From contig CAJNDS010000694.1 of assembly GCA_905221605.1 (NCBI GenBank), forward strand, positions 1 through 64,000: 64,000 nt of DNA, in the 5' to 3' direction. Source of the stretch: Symbiodinium natans. Its lineage: Eukaryota > Sar > Dinophyceae > Suessiales > Symbiodiniaceae. The notes beneath the pieces were generated by a model. That model made no database searches. It saw nothing but the letters and a program-made list of their open reading frames with translations, and was not told the origin of the DNA. Position 1 is the stretch's first letter. Each line of letters starts with the position of its first letter. Below, piece by piece: positions 48,801 through 58,800 of this stretch. Made by a program: the position numbers and the translations under genes.

Positions 48801-51014
48801 CGGAAGGACAGGGCCTACGCCTTCGAAGCGCGGTTGTCGAGCCTGGACGACGCGTCATGCACCGAGCCTGGGGGCGGAAGCCGGGAGCTCCTCCGCTACG
48901 ACGGGGAAGAGCCTCTCGAGCTCTCGCCAGGCGACGGGGTGCTGGTGCCGGTCGTGCGGGAGCAAGGAGTCTCCGCAGAGGGATCCCTGTCCGAGGTAGT
49001 GCTTCCGGTGGAATGCGGGGTCGAGGCCGTACCAGGCCTTTGGCCCACAGGAGAGGGAAAGGGGTTTGTGTTGCTCGCAGCCCAAGAGTGCGATCACTCT
49101 CTCCAGCCGGGCGAGGTTGTTGCGGAAGTGCGTTCCGGCCTCGTAAGCACTGCGGCCTGTGGTTGTGGCGCGGTTGAGACGGTTTTCGAGTCGGAGCCGT
49201 CTCCGCAGGCATGTGCGGATTGTGGGGTCGCCGTTGCCTCGGTTGACCACGACCCGTGCTTTGCCTGCGGGTCCGCGTCCAGGGCCGCGGCAAGAAGCTT
49301 CCAAGGTTGTTCCTCGTGTGCGCGGTCCTTTGGGCGGCTGCGTACCGGCGCCAGGATCGGTGTGCTATCGGTCCTTGCTGCGGCGACTGTTCTCGCTTCG
49401 GTGTGGGGCGGGAGCGGCCCGGTTGGGCGCCCTGTTGAGGAGCCTGGAGTGCTTACTTGCGTGGACCACCTTCCAAGCGTCGACAGCTGGTGGGAGGCGC
49501 CGGGTGGTTACGCGTCTGTGTGGGGTAGGCGCCCTGCGCAGAAGGACCTCGGGACTCTGGCGGTCGAGAAGGCGCCTTACGAAACGTGCTTGCTTCAGCG
49601 CGTAGGTGAGGCGTGGCGTCTCTGGGACACGAGGGATTTGCGTGTGGCGGAAAGCGTTGCGTGCAGCGATGAGGTTCCAGTCACCGAACGCCTCGCGGTC
49701 TTTAGGACGCGCAAGGGGCCACGCTGGGCTGGCTGGCGTGAGGGATCGGCCACTGCTGGGAGAGGCGCAAGTGACGCTGTGCGCCCAGCAGACGCGGTCG
49801 ATACGGCGCGCTGCCCGAGCTATCATATTGTGGAGAGCTGGGACATCGAGAAGATGATCGAAGAGCCTCCAACGGACTACTATTATGAGAAGCTCGCGGC
49901 AGATACGCGCGCCCGGCACCCTAAAGCGTGCCCGCACCTCCTCGACCACCTCGTTTCCTTAGAGGGTTTCCTAGACAAGTCAATCTTGTTTGGCTTCTCC
50001 TTTGGAATCAGCAAGGCTGAAGTTTGTGTCTCCAAAGGCAAGCTCCTGGGACACAACATTGGGCGGGACGGGAGTTCGCCTGACGAAGAGCGTTGTCAGG
50101 CGGTGATTGACTTTCCCCCGCTCTGGGAGAAGCTTCACATTCAGCAATTTTTGGGTTGCGCAAACTGGTTGCGCGGCTACCTGCCTGTTGAGTATGGGCA
50201 CGCAGCCAAGATTTTAGGGCAGTGGCAGAAGCCAGGCGCCGTCTTTCCTGAAGGCGGGCTGGGCTCAGCCGCCACCGAGGGTTGCAAAGCCTTTAAAGCG
50301 ATTAAGCGCATGATGCAGAACCGCATCAATTTGGCTACCTTCGATGAGGCCTCTGCTGCGGATGGGTCGTGTCCCCTTGAGCAGATCGCGGATGCGTCGG
50401 GCATCGCGGTAGGGGGCAGCGTCGTGCAGATGACGCGTGACTTGAGTCAGCTCAAGGTGCTTATGACGCACTCAAAGAGCCTGACCCCCGCGCAGCAGAA
50501 CTGGCCGCCCTTGATACAGGAGGCGTTTGCCCAGCTCGAGGTAAAGCGGGCGACACGCCGCATGTTCGGCTCTATTCGGACTCTGTGTTGGACAGATCAT
50601 GCCAACCTTACCCGAGCGCAAACATCGGACATCGGAATGGATCCGAAACTCGTCCGGTGGGTTGCGGAAATCCTTATGGATGGGTCCGAAATAAGGAGCC
50701 TTAGCGGTCGCTCAGCGACGCTGGGTGACAGTTTTAGCCGCAATCCCAAGGATCGGGATGCGCTCCTTGCGGCGAGGACGAAAGACCTCGAGGGCCTTTC
50801 GGGCCAACTCCGAGGTTTCGACCTGGACCAGTACCTCGGGAGGGTACTGAGGGTGATGGACCCGTGCCCTGGGCGGTCGGCAACGACGCCGTCCCAGAGC
50901 CTGCGGGCCGTGTCCAGGCCGCGGCTGTGCCGATGTGCGTCGTCGCAGCCCTTCCGGTGCGCGTCATGGTTGTCTTTGACTACGCGCGTTGGAAAGAGCA
51001 GGACGCAGAGCTGA
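45807..51014 (+). CDS. Gag, protease-like region, RT C-terminal half and RNase H
   Basis: About 1735 residues from the first in-frame ATG (45807; the frame is open from 45720 via GTG). Order: acidic N-terminus and helical gag-like region; two CCCH zinc fingers of C-x8-C-x5-C-x3-H type (residues 659-678 and 732-751); a retropepsin-like stretch MLDGCAGANHV (Asp857) with a later LILGGRALD, where the usual D-T/S-G is replaced by D-G-C; a Cys-rich segment (about 1116-1172) followed by a hydrophobic helix (1181-1202); then the RT thumb/connection (LLGHNIGRDGSSPDEER; QQFLGCANWLRGYL) and RNase H with Asp in IADASG (1529), a Glu helix and Asp in WTDHANL (1597). The RT fingers/palm that should come before the thumb are absent here and lie 6 kb downstream. 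The end overlaps the next frame, which is -1 relative to it. Confidence 0.85.
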   Translation: MSAEVAGQAEGVTLLEAIEGGDVPYPERMSYVAWLKWRRETGSRPLSKRDGVSTTPEQEAALWRKVMKFLHDAEGEDEEEEEEEEDSELVPEASGAGGDSPPRVDVGAAARELAMVPTGAAYVPATAPGSRPAGPSGPPSTAGSVPGTAEGLQAELRAIFRPDQEPVADYLTRVSRIVLALKAHGVTVSSRDLDALSTKATLLADEFSKIGGDWHPTKMVRRLRTRFSVAALRGGEDPEDAEEIQREIQCVGELILALGGKESSSQEKVWSSPSDVPVEAVGPRSPGLPQPATASGLGLGLDRGGLHTAEVAGGPSAARDLGATDGDSPLRAKLAALEMEIEALKRGSDGGGSQTGSQNPAGDFAAALAAQTEALKEALAQRGGQSSITTVKTDLTWPTLTDDKSDARDVVLFYEEFEDVCALANNCRGMSAREKLLALRGRCRGSRMKTYTNAYRAAWKSGEVLSDPQAVYDRIKNKHLMFGESREEREVRVDGEHASLAKGKLTGHQFEPLFEASIADLEAVGLGKTPRELYLSYLRKMPPYLQKEIRNDKRLWPGDPKDGGLRGPQTWEESHKVVLEYEQREAAHRAVSHSVYSRTGSPSADPSVALAEAQKEIRSLKAAAKAAAKGAAAAAKAGADQTFAAASKGAGKGADKKICFHFRDHGNCPKGDACPFSHDKELRRKALAAKKGDQTFATAKGKGKGKGGGKAKASAKPKAAAKGAAKPPGTVCPFFSKNGSCKKGASCDMVHNLTTSGGTPALPANWAAPSGASMSNPFAAFSVQIGSSGVQAGVSGAAGRAAVQQHALPLSKGGRDKFATLDDLPKDWWSLADNEPGGYQYRTVVQVLDRKVECMLDGCAGANHVTEELVVGMMNRAAELGIGTEDPGFPVVRLEKWVHPEYVHGIASGAPVPLKGAAVLRVTLLEGRTADDCRPNTEIFVRCKIAARGTSDWHGLILGGRALDCAGRMGLGFRPGPDFHVLDTLGIRMPRCEDHSKTRKDRAYAFEARLSSLDDASCTEPGGGSRELLRYDGEEPLELSPGDGVLVPVVREQGVSAEGSLSEVVLPVECGVEAVPGLWPTGEGKGFVLLAAQECDHSLQPGEVVAEVRSGLVSTAACGCGAVETVFESEPSPQACADCGVAVASVDHDPCFACGSASRAAARSFQGCSSCARSFGRLRTGARIGVLSVLAAATVLASVWGGSGPVGRPVEEPGVLTCVDHLPSVDSWWEAPGGYASVWGRRPAQKDLGTLAVEKAPYETCLLQRVGEAWRLWDTRDLRVAESVACSDEVPVTERLAVFRTRKGPRWAGWREGSATAGRGASDAVRPADAVDTARCPSYHIVESWDIEKMIEEPPTDYYYEKLAADTRARHPKACPHLLDHLVSLEGFLDKSILFGFSFGISKAEVCVSKGKLLGHNIGRDGSSPDEERCQAVIDFPPLWEKLHIQQFLGCANWLRGYLPVEYGHAAKILGQWQKPGAVFPEGGLGSAATEGCKAFKAIKRMMQNRINLATFDEASAADGSCPLEQIADASGIAVGGSVVQMTRDLSQLKVLMTHSKSLTPAQQNWPPLIQEAFAQLEVKRATRRMFGSIRTLCWTDHANLTRAQTSDIGMDPKLVRWVAEILMDGSEIRSLSGRSATLGDSFSRNPKDRDALLAARTKDLEGLSGQLRGFDLDQYLGRVLRVMDPCPGRSATTPSQSLRAVSRPRLCRCASSQPFRCASWLSLTTRVGKSRTQS

Positions 51015-54000
51015 CTGAGATCAGGCGCGTCTTCCAAGCGAGCCTCCCTGGAGTTTCTGTGGCTGTCAGGGGTTGTTGGGGTCCGTTTGAGGATACCGAC
51101 GGGCTTGCCTCGCATTTCGATTGCGGGGCCGGCAGGCTCGCAGGGACCAAGAAGATCAAGCGGATCAGGGTCGACTTGCTTACTTCGTGTGCCAAGGTTC
51201 TTAGGGAAGCTTCGGGGTTTCGTCCGCAGTTCCTCGTAGGACTTGGACAAGGCGGGCTGGTCACAGCCGTCCTTAGGTGGCCTTTGGTTGTTGAGCTCAC
51301 GCTCCAAGCAAGGAACCTGCAGCGCAAAGAAGCTAGGGCTGTAGGAGAGGCTTGGGCAGGCATCAAGGCTATCTGGGCGGTGCGGCCACGCCTTTGGCGC
51401 ACGCAGCAAGGCCACTTGGAAGTGGCCGAGGCTTGTCCGGAACTCAAGAAGGATTTTCCGGAGCCTCCCCTGCGAGGTTTTGGGATCGTAGGGAAGCAGG
51501 CATTGGGGGCGGAAGTTCTGCGGTCCTTGAGGTTGGACGCGGTTCGTTCCATCGATGATGCCAGCATTAGAGGGATGCTGGACGAGCCGTCACGACCCCT
51601 CTGGGACCACGAGGGTCTATGCATCTGCGGCAAGCGGACCTACCTGTTTTCTCGCTGCCCAGCCTGCATCGAGAAAGAGGCAGTCGATACCTCGGTAGAG
51701 ATAGCCGAGCGGGAGGAGCTCGAACCTCCGCTTGAGGGCGACCTTGAGGCCCATGAGGTGGGCCTAGAGGTCAACTCCGTCCTTGCGACCTTGGATAGGA
51801 CAGGAGGTTTGTTTAGGGTTAGGTCCTCAACCATCCAGCAATGGGCGGTAGGGTTCAGGACTACGCCCAAGGATGCTCCCGTTCCCACAGCATATGGCAT
51901 GCTGAGTGGGAAGATATGGAAGAAGGGCCATTCCATGAAGCTCAGCCTCGGCTCCCAGCACAAGGATCTTTCCAAGTGGGGCGATGTGAAGCCTTACTGG
52001 ACCACATGGGTGGTTAGAGAAGATGGTGCTGTGGTGGCGGGGCACAACTGCTCGCCCCTGGATGCGGTTCAGGGCGACATCGTCGTGCATTGGTCGTCAG
52101 TGGTGAACTGGCACGGCCACAGACATGTCGTGAATGAGCAGTGCGAAGTGCTCTGGAGGTCTAAGGGCAAAGAGGTTGCCTTAGACCCCTCCTTCGGCAA
52201 GCTGATAGCCCTTGTGGGTAGGGTTACTCAGGTCATTGGCTGGCGGGCAACCGGAGAAGCCTCGGATCCCCGCAGTTCTACCCGGCAGGCGTCAAGGGTC
52301 CTTGCTCTATTCTCTGCGTCCAATGAGGGCGTAGAAGGGCATTGGACCGCGGGCGCTATCAGTCGCGGGAAGAATGCCAATGAGTGCAGGCTGAAGGGTA
52401 GAGTTTTGGCGTTTATGGGTGAGGAGCACAAGGGCCCTGCTGTGGTTCTAGAGCTCGTCAGCCATAGCCCTATCCTGTGCATTTGGGACCATTCCTCAAC
52501 CAAGGTCAAGGTCGAGTTTAAGGGCGGTGTTCCGTCTTTGAGCCTGGCCGCGGGGGAGGACGAAAATCGTCGCGAACAGCTTGCGGTCGAGGCGAGGGAC
52601 GCGGCGAACATTTCGGAGTTCCGAGTCACGGGATCCCTTCGTACGGCGTGGTACGAGGGCCAGCGGCGCGATCCCTCATTGGCGGGCTCGATTCGCAAGC
52701 CGGAGCCGCCGATGGTGATATCCGGAGACGGGTTGCTGGAGCGCGAAGTGACCCTCAGGACGGGTCAAACCGTCGTCGTCCCAGTGGTTCCCAACGGGGC
52801 TGCGGGCGCGAATGGGGTGACCTGGCGCCGCGCCTGCTACAATTCAGTCCACTGTGGAGTCCTTGGGGCCCATAGGTCTGCCGAGGTTACCATCAAACTG
52901 CTGGAGAGGGCAGTCTGGTGGCCCGATTTGGAGAAAGATGTGCGGACCTGGGTCGCCAAGTGTCTCGCCTGCATTAAAGGCCGCTCTCGACCGACGAAGG
53001 TTGAAGCTCGTGCGGTCAAGTGTGGCGCCGAGACATGCTGGCAGGAAGTCAGCGTGGACTGTGAAGGTCCGAACCGAGAGGACAGGGAGGGGCATAGGTA
53101 CTCGCTTACGTACTTCGATTGCCTCAGTCATGCTGTCCTCCTCGAGCCGATGAGGTCTCTGACTCATGCTGAAGTCAGGAGGGCGTTCGTGCGCTGTGTG
53201 CTTCGCAGCAGGACGATCCCGAGCCTCATCAGGTCGGATAGAGGGCCAGAGTTCAAGAATGCGCTCATGGCAGAACTCAGCGCTATGCTTGGGACCGAGT
53301 GGCGGTTCAGCGCGCCCTTGAGGCCTTGTGAGTTGGGCGCAAACGAGCGAGTCCACCAAGAAGTTCAAAAGGTGCTGGGGGCGGTCGTCAGGCAAGTCGG
53401 CGCCTCCCTTTCCGAAGCTTGGTCGGATTGGCTCGTGGTGGCGGAGTACGTCATAGATAACACTCCGGGACCCCACGGGTATACCCCGAGGGACCTAGAG
53501 CGGAGCTGGTCGCTCGCTCTACCACTTGAAAAGGACGTCCTGCGAGACGCCTTGCAGTTTGAACCCATCTCTGATTGGGCTCGGAGCCAGTTTAAGCAGT
53601 TCTCGGAACTAGCTGCTGCGGTCCGAGAGCACTGGACGCGGTCTTCAGAAGCGCGGGCGAAACTTGCAAATCGCCATAGGCGCACTGTGGACCTTAAGCC
53701 AGGCGACCGAGTGGTCTGGAACGCTCCGAGGGCCCGTTCAGAGGGGGCGGGTCGTGTGCCTTGGAAACCGGGTCTGACCGGCCCCTGGCGCGTGTTGGAA
53801 GTCAAGGGCCACAGGCTCACCTTGGAGCCCGTGTCGATGGAGTCGGGGGGTACTTCTTCCGCCCGGCGCGGCCCGATGGAGGCGCACGCAGAAGACTGCA
53901 TTCTTGTTCCTGCGGATGCAGATGGCGCGGAATCCCGCGAGCCGGTCGTCTTTGAAGACGATGAAACCGGCGGGGACGGCTCGTCTCGCCCCAGCTTAGG

Positions 54001-56900
54001 GCAGCAGGTTCAAGGCGACGCCAAGCAGGTGGAGTTCACGCTGACCAGGCGCGGGAGGGACTTCGTCCTCCGCCTTGGTGACCGCATTGCCTATCGGGGT
54101 GTAGGTGGAGGCCCGAAGGTGTGCAGGTTAGGGCGGGTCACGCAGGTGGATGCGGCCCGTGCACAGGTCGGCGTCCATCGCTATCTCCCCGACGCCAGCG
54201 GGGTTCGCGTCAAATGGCGGCTTGCATATATCGCCGAGGACGGAGCGCTCACGCTTTCAGAGGGGACCCGTCCGGCCCATGAAGCGGTTTCCGTGAAGGA
54301 AATCATTTCCAAAATCGACCTAAACCGCGACGGCGTGCTTGCTGCAGCCTCGGCCAGAAAGTTGGACAAGGGGGCGTATTCGTTGCAGGACAGGACCCTC
54401 GAGCGAGCGTCTCGTGCCGGCACGAGTGTGCTCTCGATCCGAGAGGCCCTCGCGGACCTCTTGGTCGCGGAACCCCGCGCGTTGCAGCCTAGGGCTTCCC
54501 CAGAGTCGGGTGCTGTCGAGAGTTGGTTCCGGCAGTATTTCCTTGGTGGGGTTGCTGATGTCTTAGAGGTTGCTTGGGGTGACGCGGTCGTTTCCTCCGA
54601 CGCGGCGAGGAGGCGCGGGTACAGGGTCGTTCCCGCTTTTGTGCAAGGCAAGCAGGCCTACGGGATCACCTGGAACCTGGCCGCGGAAGAGCACTTAGAG
54701 GCCATTAGCGGCGCTGTTCTGCGCACAGAGCCGAAGGTGCTCGTGATTGGGCTTGAGGGCAAGAATGTGCCCCGGGCTTTCCTCCAGCTAGTCGTCCGGT
54801 GTGCGCAGGAACGCACGCGCGCGGGCGCCCACGTCGCGCTGCGTTTGCAGGCGCAAAAAGGCGAGTGGGAACCTTGGCGGCTAGAGGAGTGGGGCGCCTT
54901 GTTTGGGACGCTCGCAGAGCCACGCTGGCCTTGGGCTTTCGTGCGGGCTGACATGTGCCAGTTCGCGCGGGCCAGTGGCCGCGGCAACCTCGTTGAGAGC
55001 GGGGCCCTGTGGCTCGCCGATTTCAGCCTAGAATCGGTAGGTTTGAGGTGTAGTAGGCCGGATGCGTTGGGCGCAGTGCGGCACAAGCACTTTGAGCGCG
55101 CGCAAGCTGACTACAACCTCATAGGAGCGGCTTTCTGCGCCTCGCTCCAGGACCTTGGTCTGAGGGGCGCAGAAGAGCTGTGCACCGCTGCAGTTGAAAG
55201 CTTTCCAGCCACTGCGGGTGCAGATAGCGCCGCGGCTGCGCCACCGCCCTCTCCAGTCGTTCCCCTCCCGGACGTGCGGTCGGGCGAGGACCTCACGCCA
55301 GCAGAGCGTGCGGAGCTGGATAAGGAGGTGGATAAGTATGCCGCGGAGAAGGAAGCGTTTTGGCGGACCAAGGCGGACGCCAAGGACTGGGATTCCGTCC
55401 GGGCTGACCTTGAGGTCTATGCTCTTGCGGGCGAGAAGGTCGCGGAGGATCCTAGGCGCACCGAGGCCTATAGAGACCTCGTATGGTCGGGTTTGAAGAT
55501 CGAGCCTGGACCAACCAGACCAGGGCTGACCGATGCTGATATCGCAGCCGTCAGGGAGGTCATACGGCGAAAGGCCGCTGGGTTCTGGGTGGAGGACACC
55601 ACCAGGACCACGGTCAGGAAGTTCGCCCATGACTGCATCCCCACCGGGCCGCCGGTCTCGTCCCAGCCTCACAGTCTGAGGGGCGAGTCCGCGCAATGGG
55701 TCGACGACAAGCTTGAAGAAGAATGCAAGCGGGGTCAGTTGATCCGCGGCAGCTCGGCTTGGGGATCTGCGCCGTTTCCGACCAAGGAAATGCCCAGCTA
55801 CAAGCGGCATAGGAAGCGACGCTTGGTGGTTGACTACCGCCGCGTGAATGCCCGAATTAAGCGCTCCACGTACTATTGTCGGCGGGGCAGCGATGTGCTC
55901 GCCGCCGCAGTAGGTTCGGTTTGGTATACCTTCGTGGATGCGGTTAGTGGGTTTAATCAGATTAGGAACACCAAGCGTGCTCGCGAGGTGTTGGCCATTG
56001 TGGCAAGATCAGGGAAATATCTCCCTGTCGGCCTCACCTTTGGCCCGATTAACGGCCCAGATGATTTCAACTTTGTGGTTGATAGGGCCTATGCCCCCGG
56101 CAGAGGTAGGCGCCTTAAGTATACTAAGGAGTGGATAGCCTACGTGGATGATCTTACTGTTAGGACGGGTAGGGTCATTGATGGGCAGTTTTTCACTGAT
56201 GCCCAAGCCGAGGGGGCGGTGCGCGAAGCGTGCGCCAAGGGGGCAGTCGCGGCTCCGCAGAGCGCGTCGTCTGCTCTTGAAGCCTTAGGCGTTCGCGGTG
56301 CGCACAACTCCAAGCGCGCGAACCATGACGCGGCGCGCTCGGACCAGAATCACCCCACGCGCGTTCTGATGCTCAGGATGTTGGGGCTGTTCGGGTGTTT
56401 CTGTGTTCAGGGCGGGTGTTTTTGGGGCGGGCCGTTTCCCAGGTCGCCGGTCTGCGGGCAGAAGGATTTTTCGTCGTTCGTCGCGTGCAGCTTCGTTCGT
56501 GTGTCCCGCAGCCAGTGTGTAGGAAGCAGGCCTAGAGGTTCGGTCCAAGGTCGAAGCAGAAGCCGTAGGAGCCTTAAAGCCCCGACCATAAGGAAACTCC
56601 CCAAACCCCCGCCGCAGCGGTTCAAGTGTGTTGTAGAGCCTAGGGTAGGTAGTCCCTCCCCGCTTTCGTGCCTGTGCACTGCGCCCCGCTGCGGGTCGCG
56701 ACCAGACCGCGCGGGAGCGACCGATCGGTCGCCCGGACCTTCGTGGTCAACCACAAGGCCCCGCTGCGGGCCGTGCCCTGGCCGCGCGGGAGCGGCTGCC
56801 TACCACTACTGCACACCGGCCCCTTGCAGCGGGCCGTGTCCTGGCCGCTCAAGGGCGCGTCAGGTTTCCCTCGCCCATCGGAGGTCCAGCAAAGCCGCGG
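50864..56900 (+). CDS. Integrase followed by RT N-terminal half
   Basis: Open frame of about 2000 residues (open from 50738; no ATG at its left end, so it is probably reached by a -1 frame change from the gag frame). An unrecognised N-terminal region with CICGKRTYLFSRCPACIEKE knuckle; then integrase: HCGVLGAH...CLAC zinc site (from residue 663), Asp732 in VDCEG, Asp792 in RSDRGPEF and Glu828 in NERVHQE, an exact D-x35-E; then a basic SH3-like domain (LKPGDRVVW). A GDRIAYRG...LGRVTQVD domain and a region faintly like a Rossmann methyltransferase follow. At 55.53-56.22 kb come RT fingers and palm: RRLVVDYRRVNARIKR, Asp1692 in TFVDAVSGFNQI, YVDD at 1760-1763. No thumb or RNase H follows. From 56.25 kb the frame is open but not protein-like. 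Confidence 0.82.
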
Positions 56901-56914
56901 GCCTCAGTGCCGCG
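56250..56914 (+). other. Spacer with triplicated stem-loop block
   Basis: No recognisable domain. Contains three spaced copies of the stem-loop GCGGG(T/C)C...G(A/G)CCGC at 56691, 56766 and 56829 within roughly 70-base degenerate repeats, and a perfect 16-base palindrome near 56718. Confidence 0.5.
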
Positions 56915-57604
56915 ATGGGTGGAGGAGGGTCTAAGGGCAGGGGCAAAAGCAAGAGCCCAGGCCCTGAGGGCCGGAAGGGCCCGCCCACGATAGACGACGT
57001 GCAGCGCCTGCTAGTCCGATGCATGCGGCACGGCGAAGAGGCCGGTTCGGTCCGGGCGGCCTCTACCCGGTTGATGAGTTGATCGAGCAACTCGGGATCA
57101 CCATCAACCAGTACAACCAGGCGGTCGCGCACGACGCCAGCCAGCGGAAACCGAGGTTGGACACCTCGCACGCTGGTTTCCTTCGTGCCTTCCAAGGCCA
57201 CTCTGCCGATTGTGGCCATCCGATGGGGTTCATGATGGAGGGCCTAAGTGAGACGGCCATCGACGACCTCATCCGTCAGTATGGCCCGGCCATGTGGCAC
57301 GGCACGGACTTGCATGTCGTGCCAAGCCTGTTGCAGAACGGCCTTGATCCCCGGCGGCGGGCCGGGAGGCCGCCTCGGGGTTCACTACGTCCTAGGACAC
57401 TGCCCCACGCAGTGGGAGGACGGAAGGCGCGGGTTCGGCCGCGGATCGACTTGCATAGTCGAGGTCCGACTGGCGGTCCTGCGGGACGCCGGAGTGCCCA
57501 TCTATGCAGGAGCGGATGGGGTGGCCCTCACTGGCCAGATTAGGGCCACCGGCATTTCCCGCATCTGGGCACTCCCCAGGGGCTCGCCTGTCTACTCAGA
57601 CTAA
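56915..57604 (+). pseudogene. KptA/Tpt1-like RNA 2'-phosphotransferase, two frame changes
   Basis: Three consecutive frames together show the complete motif series of tRNA 2'-phosphotransferase: VRCMRHGEE (the Arg-His pair) from ATG 56915; LYPVDELIEQLGI; RKPRLDTSH and FLRAFQGHS; MWHGTDLHVVPSLLQNGL; GVHYVLG; and VPIYAGADGVALTGQI before TAA 57602-57604. The frame changes once near 57050 (-1) and once in a GC-rich run near 57350 (+1). Known family members use NAD+ to remove the 2'-phosphate left at RNA splice junctions. Key residues of the motifs are all present, so the loss of frame is either recent, a sequence error in GC-rich DNA, or bypassed. I know of no standard LTR element carrying this enzyme; role in the element is unknown. 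Confidence 0.75.
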
Positions 57605-58800
57605 GTGGATAGGTTGGTCTTGCGTGTCGACCTAAAGAGTTTAGGCGACTCCAGTGCGGGCCCCAACCCGCCGTTGGGGCGAGGACCGAAACTGGGCACG
57701 GTCCAAGCGTCCCAAGCTGCTGCGGCCAGCAGTGGCGCGGCGAGCTCCTCGACGGTTGTGCTGGCCCCTGCGGGTCGTGTCATGGCCGCGGGGGCCGCCC
57801 AACCTGTGACCCCTCCTAAGGCCGCGCCTAAGGCCAAAGGGCGTCCCCTAGGGACTCCTAGGACTTCGATCGTGCCAGCGAAGCCCAAGGTGTACCCTAG
57901 GCGCAACATCCCGGGCCCCAATGTCCTCGAGCCCGAGGACTCGCTCGAGGAAGAGGCAGCCCAAGCAGCTGAAGGTGTCGAGGAAGATAGTTCCAGCTCG
58001 GATCTTCCCGACACGCGGGCGCCTCCAGCCGCGGTCAGAGTGAAGGAGGACGAGGAGCCCGCTAGTGGGGCCCAGGCCGAGAGCGCAGAGGAAGGAGTCC
58101 TCGTGCTCGGCCAGTCTGTGGTCACCAGCGCGAAGGAATACCTCGCGCGGTCCGAAGCTCTTCTTAGAGCGCAGAAGCTCCAGTCCAGAATACTGGAGGT
58201 TGCGGGAACTGCGATGGTGAAGCTGGAGAAGATCACCAAGCGTGAGGAGTCCCTCAAAACGCTGCGCCGAGAGGGAGAGAGTCGGGCGGCCGGGGAAGGC
58301 GCCGACGGGGAAGAGGTGTCTGACGATGGTCAGGACGCCCCCGGGGCTGCGGGGTCGAGCACTTCCGCCAGGCCTTCGGGAGGCGGGACTGCCCAGTCCG
58401 CCTCAGCCTCAGAGGAGCCTCGCCCCAACGCTGACGGCCACTACGGATGTTCCGCTCCGGGATGCGGGCTCGCCTTTGAGTCGCTGGTGCAGTACCACTT
58501 GCATCAGGCGGCCTGCCATGGCGCCTCTCTTCCGCCCAACCTGGGAATCAGCCCCTCCGCACCTCTTGACCCTTTTCGTCAGGACTGGCGGGGACGGCTG
58601 TTCCGCCGAGGAAAGGACGGTGGGTATGGGGAGGTGCCCATGCTCCGAGTGATTAGGTACCACAAAGCCAACGGGTGCGATCACTCGAGAGTCCCGCTCC
58701 TGAGGCGAGGGGACCGAATCCAGCTTGAGGATGGATCGCACCACATCTTTGGTGGTGATGGTGGAGCCATCCGCCGGGGTGGCTTCGCGACGACCCCGAG
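57605..58800 (+). CDS. Retroelement accessory protein with C2H2 finger
   Basis: Open directly after the KptA stop with no ATG at the left edge (first ATG 57781), about 400 residues. Proline/alanine-rich start, an acidic middle, a helical stretch (YLARSEALLRAQKLQSRILE), then a C2H2 finger (HYGCSAPGCGLAFESLVQYH, then HQAACH) and a GRLFRRGKDGGYG...RGDRIQLEDG domain. The reading then passes to the -1 frame near 58.74-58.80 kb, where the next protein continues. The two may be one polyprotein. Function unknown. Confidence 0.55.
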
